DNA from: Nitrospirillum amazonense
Lineage (GTDB): Bacteria > Pseudomonadota > Alphaproteobacteria > Azospirillales > Azospirillaceae
Direction of reading: 5' to 3'
NCBI RefSeq assembly: GCF_007828045.1
Contig: NZ_VITN01000006.1
Span: 124,001 to 188,000, forward strand
DNA length: 64,000 nt
The notes below the pieces were generated by a model that was not told the DNA's origin, made no database searches, and saw only the letters and a list, made by a program, of their open reading frames with translations. The translations under genes were made by a program, and so were the position numbers. Below are positions 63,420 to 64,000 of this stretch, one piece after another (the first letter of the stretch is position 1; every line of letters begins with the position of its first letter).

Positions 63420-63499
63420 GGAATGTAAAACGCGGGGATGTCGGCGACGGTGATGCGGATGGCGGCCGTCACGGCCAGGCCGTCCCGGGCCTGGGTCAT
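63416..63499 (-). CDS. 27-residue ORF coupled between ybhB-like gene and mobA
   Basis: This is a short frame MTQARDGLAVTAAIRITVAD... ending in AFYIP. Its ATG (63499-63497) overlaps the stop of the upstream YbhB-family gene as ATGA. Its own TGA (63418-63416) overlaps the mobA GTG as GTGA. Both 4-bp overlaps are classic coupling junctions. The length is exactly 28 codons. It is not recognised as a protein family. It may encode a microprotein or act mainly as a ribosome relay that loads mobA. Confidence 0.45.
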   Translation of the reverse strand: MTQARDGLAVTAAIRITVADIPAFYIP

Positions 63500-64000
63500 T
63501 TCGGGGTGTCTCCCGGCGCCGGCTCCGCCGTCTTTCCCGGCGCGGGCTTGGCCTCGGATTTCGCCGGTTCCGCCTTGGGGGGCGGTTTTTCATCCGCCGG
63601 CTTGGCCTTCTCCGCTGTCTTTTCCGGCGCCGCCTCGAAGCGGGGGGACTTGGCCAGCAGGCGGCCCTTGTCCAGCGCGTGGGTCAGCACCAGCGATTCC
63701 AGGGCGCCCGCCGGCTGGTCCGGGTTCAGGTCCAGCGTGTCCTTGTTCAGGGCGTAGAGGGTGAAGACATAGCGATGAGTCTGCCCCGGCGGCGGGCAGG
63801 GGCCGCCATAGCCCTTGGGCCCGAAGTCGTTCAGCGCCTGCACCGCCCCCTTGGGCAGGGCCTTGCCGTCGGCCGTCCCGGCCCCGGCGGCCAGGCTGTG
63901 CACGCCGGCCGGGATATTGAACACCATCCAGTGGCGGAAGCCCTTCTTGACGTCCGCATCCATGATGATCAGGGCGAAGCTCTTGGTCGTCGGCGCCTCC
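63496..64000 (-). CDS. YbhB/YbcL (Raf kinase inhibitor-like) family protein, partial
   Basis: The N-terminus lies beyond the right edge; the frame stays open to base 64000 (reading APTTKSFALIIMDADVKKG). Family motifs are MDADVKKGFRHWMVFNIPAG, NDFGPKGYGGPCPPPGQTHRYVFTLYALN and the ligand-binding type DPDxxxxxxHW region in variant form. The PEBP fold binds anionic ligands; its role in bacteria is poorly defined. After the domain a low-complexity Lys/Ala/Pro/Glu tail of about 55 residues ends in DTPK. The stop overlaps the ATG of the next small ORF. Confidence 0.88.
   Translation of the reverse strand, partial: EAPTTKSFALIIMDADVKKGFRHWMVFNIPAGVHSLAAGAGTADGKALPKGAVQALNDFGPKGYGGPCPPPGQTHRYVFTLYALNKDTLDLNPDQPAGALESLVLTHALDKGRLLAKSPRFEAAPEKTAEKAKPADEKPPPKAEPAKSEAKPAPGKTAEPAPGDTPK

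Noticed and set aside
63420-63593. Arg-rich N-terminal extension of mobA
   Set aside because: It lies over the YbhB-like gene and the 27-codon ORF in a shifted frame. Its Arg/Pro/His composition is that of a shadow frame, and MobA proteins start close to the LAGG loop.

Overview
The window is high-GC (roughly two-thirds G+C by eye), gene-dense chromosomal DNA from an alphaproteobacterium. The best guess is Rhodospirillales, Azospirillum/Nitrospirillum-like. That rests on the gene order nuo-birA-coaX-rnj-DUF1467 and proS-lolC-lolD, a short prolyl-tRNA synthetase, and a DUF2076 protein. No rRNA, tRNA, CRISPR array, transposase or integrase was recognised. The genus is inference, because no database search was possible.

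Region 1 (1-17683) is core metabolism on the + strand. It holds the respiratory complex I operon from nuoB (cut by the window edge) through nuoC, D, E, F, G, H, I, J, K, L, M and N. birA (biotin ligase), coaX (type III pantothenate kinase), RNase J and a DUF1467 membrane protein follow. Most junctions overlap or are short. The nuoH-nuoI and nuoI-nuoJ gaps are longer and carry strong GC hairpins.

Region 2 (about 17700-33690) is a mixed accessory stretch. It has two paired coiled-coil membrane proteins, a repeat-rich exported protein, an iron-type alcohol dehydrogenase followed by a 15-bp tandem repeat, and the glycosylase tag. A LysR regulator, an AT-rich non-coding block with a terminator, an AzgA-type purine permease, a hemerythrin protein and a DUF885 putative metallopeptidase follow. 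The stretch ends with two paralogous chemoreceptors flanking an AraC regulator and an unknown gene. It separates DUF1467 from proS, which I recall as neighbours in relatives.

Region 3 (33693-38073) returns to core genes: proS with a clear terminator, then lolC/E, lolD and alkA, overlapping head to tail. Region 4 (38201-48555) holds a tandem pair of exported aspartic proteases, each with two active-site halves. It also holds an orphan MacB/FtsX-type permease, a citrate-type MFS transporter, a RelE/HigB-XRE toxin-antitoxin pair, a methyltransferase and a GH38 alpha-mannosidase without a signal peptide.

Region 5 (48583-53198, - strand) is an envelope-stress-like set: DUF2076 protein, DegP/HtrA protease, OmpR-type regulator and histidine kinase. 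Region 6 (53424-64000) has an RluA-type pseudouridine synthase, then a 780-bp gap with a strongly structured candidate non-coding RNA ending in a minus-strand terminator. A GT2/GT-C glycosyltransferase pair and mobB-moeA come next, then a secreted esterase and a protealysin-like M4 protease with its emfourin-type inhibitor. mobA closes the window, translationally chained through a 27-codon ORF to a YbhB-family gene cut by the right edge.

The items most worth a second look are the structured RNA (54258-54650), the tandem pseudo-dimeric aspartic proteases (38201-40221), the 27-codon coupled ORF (63416-63499) and the protease/inhibitor pair (61274-62661).
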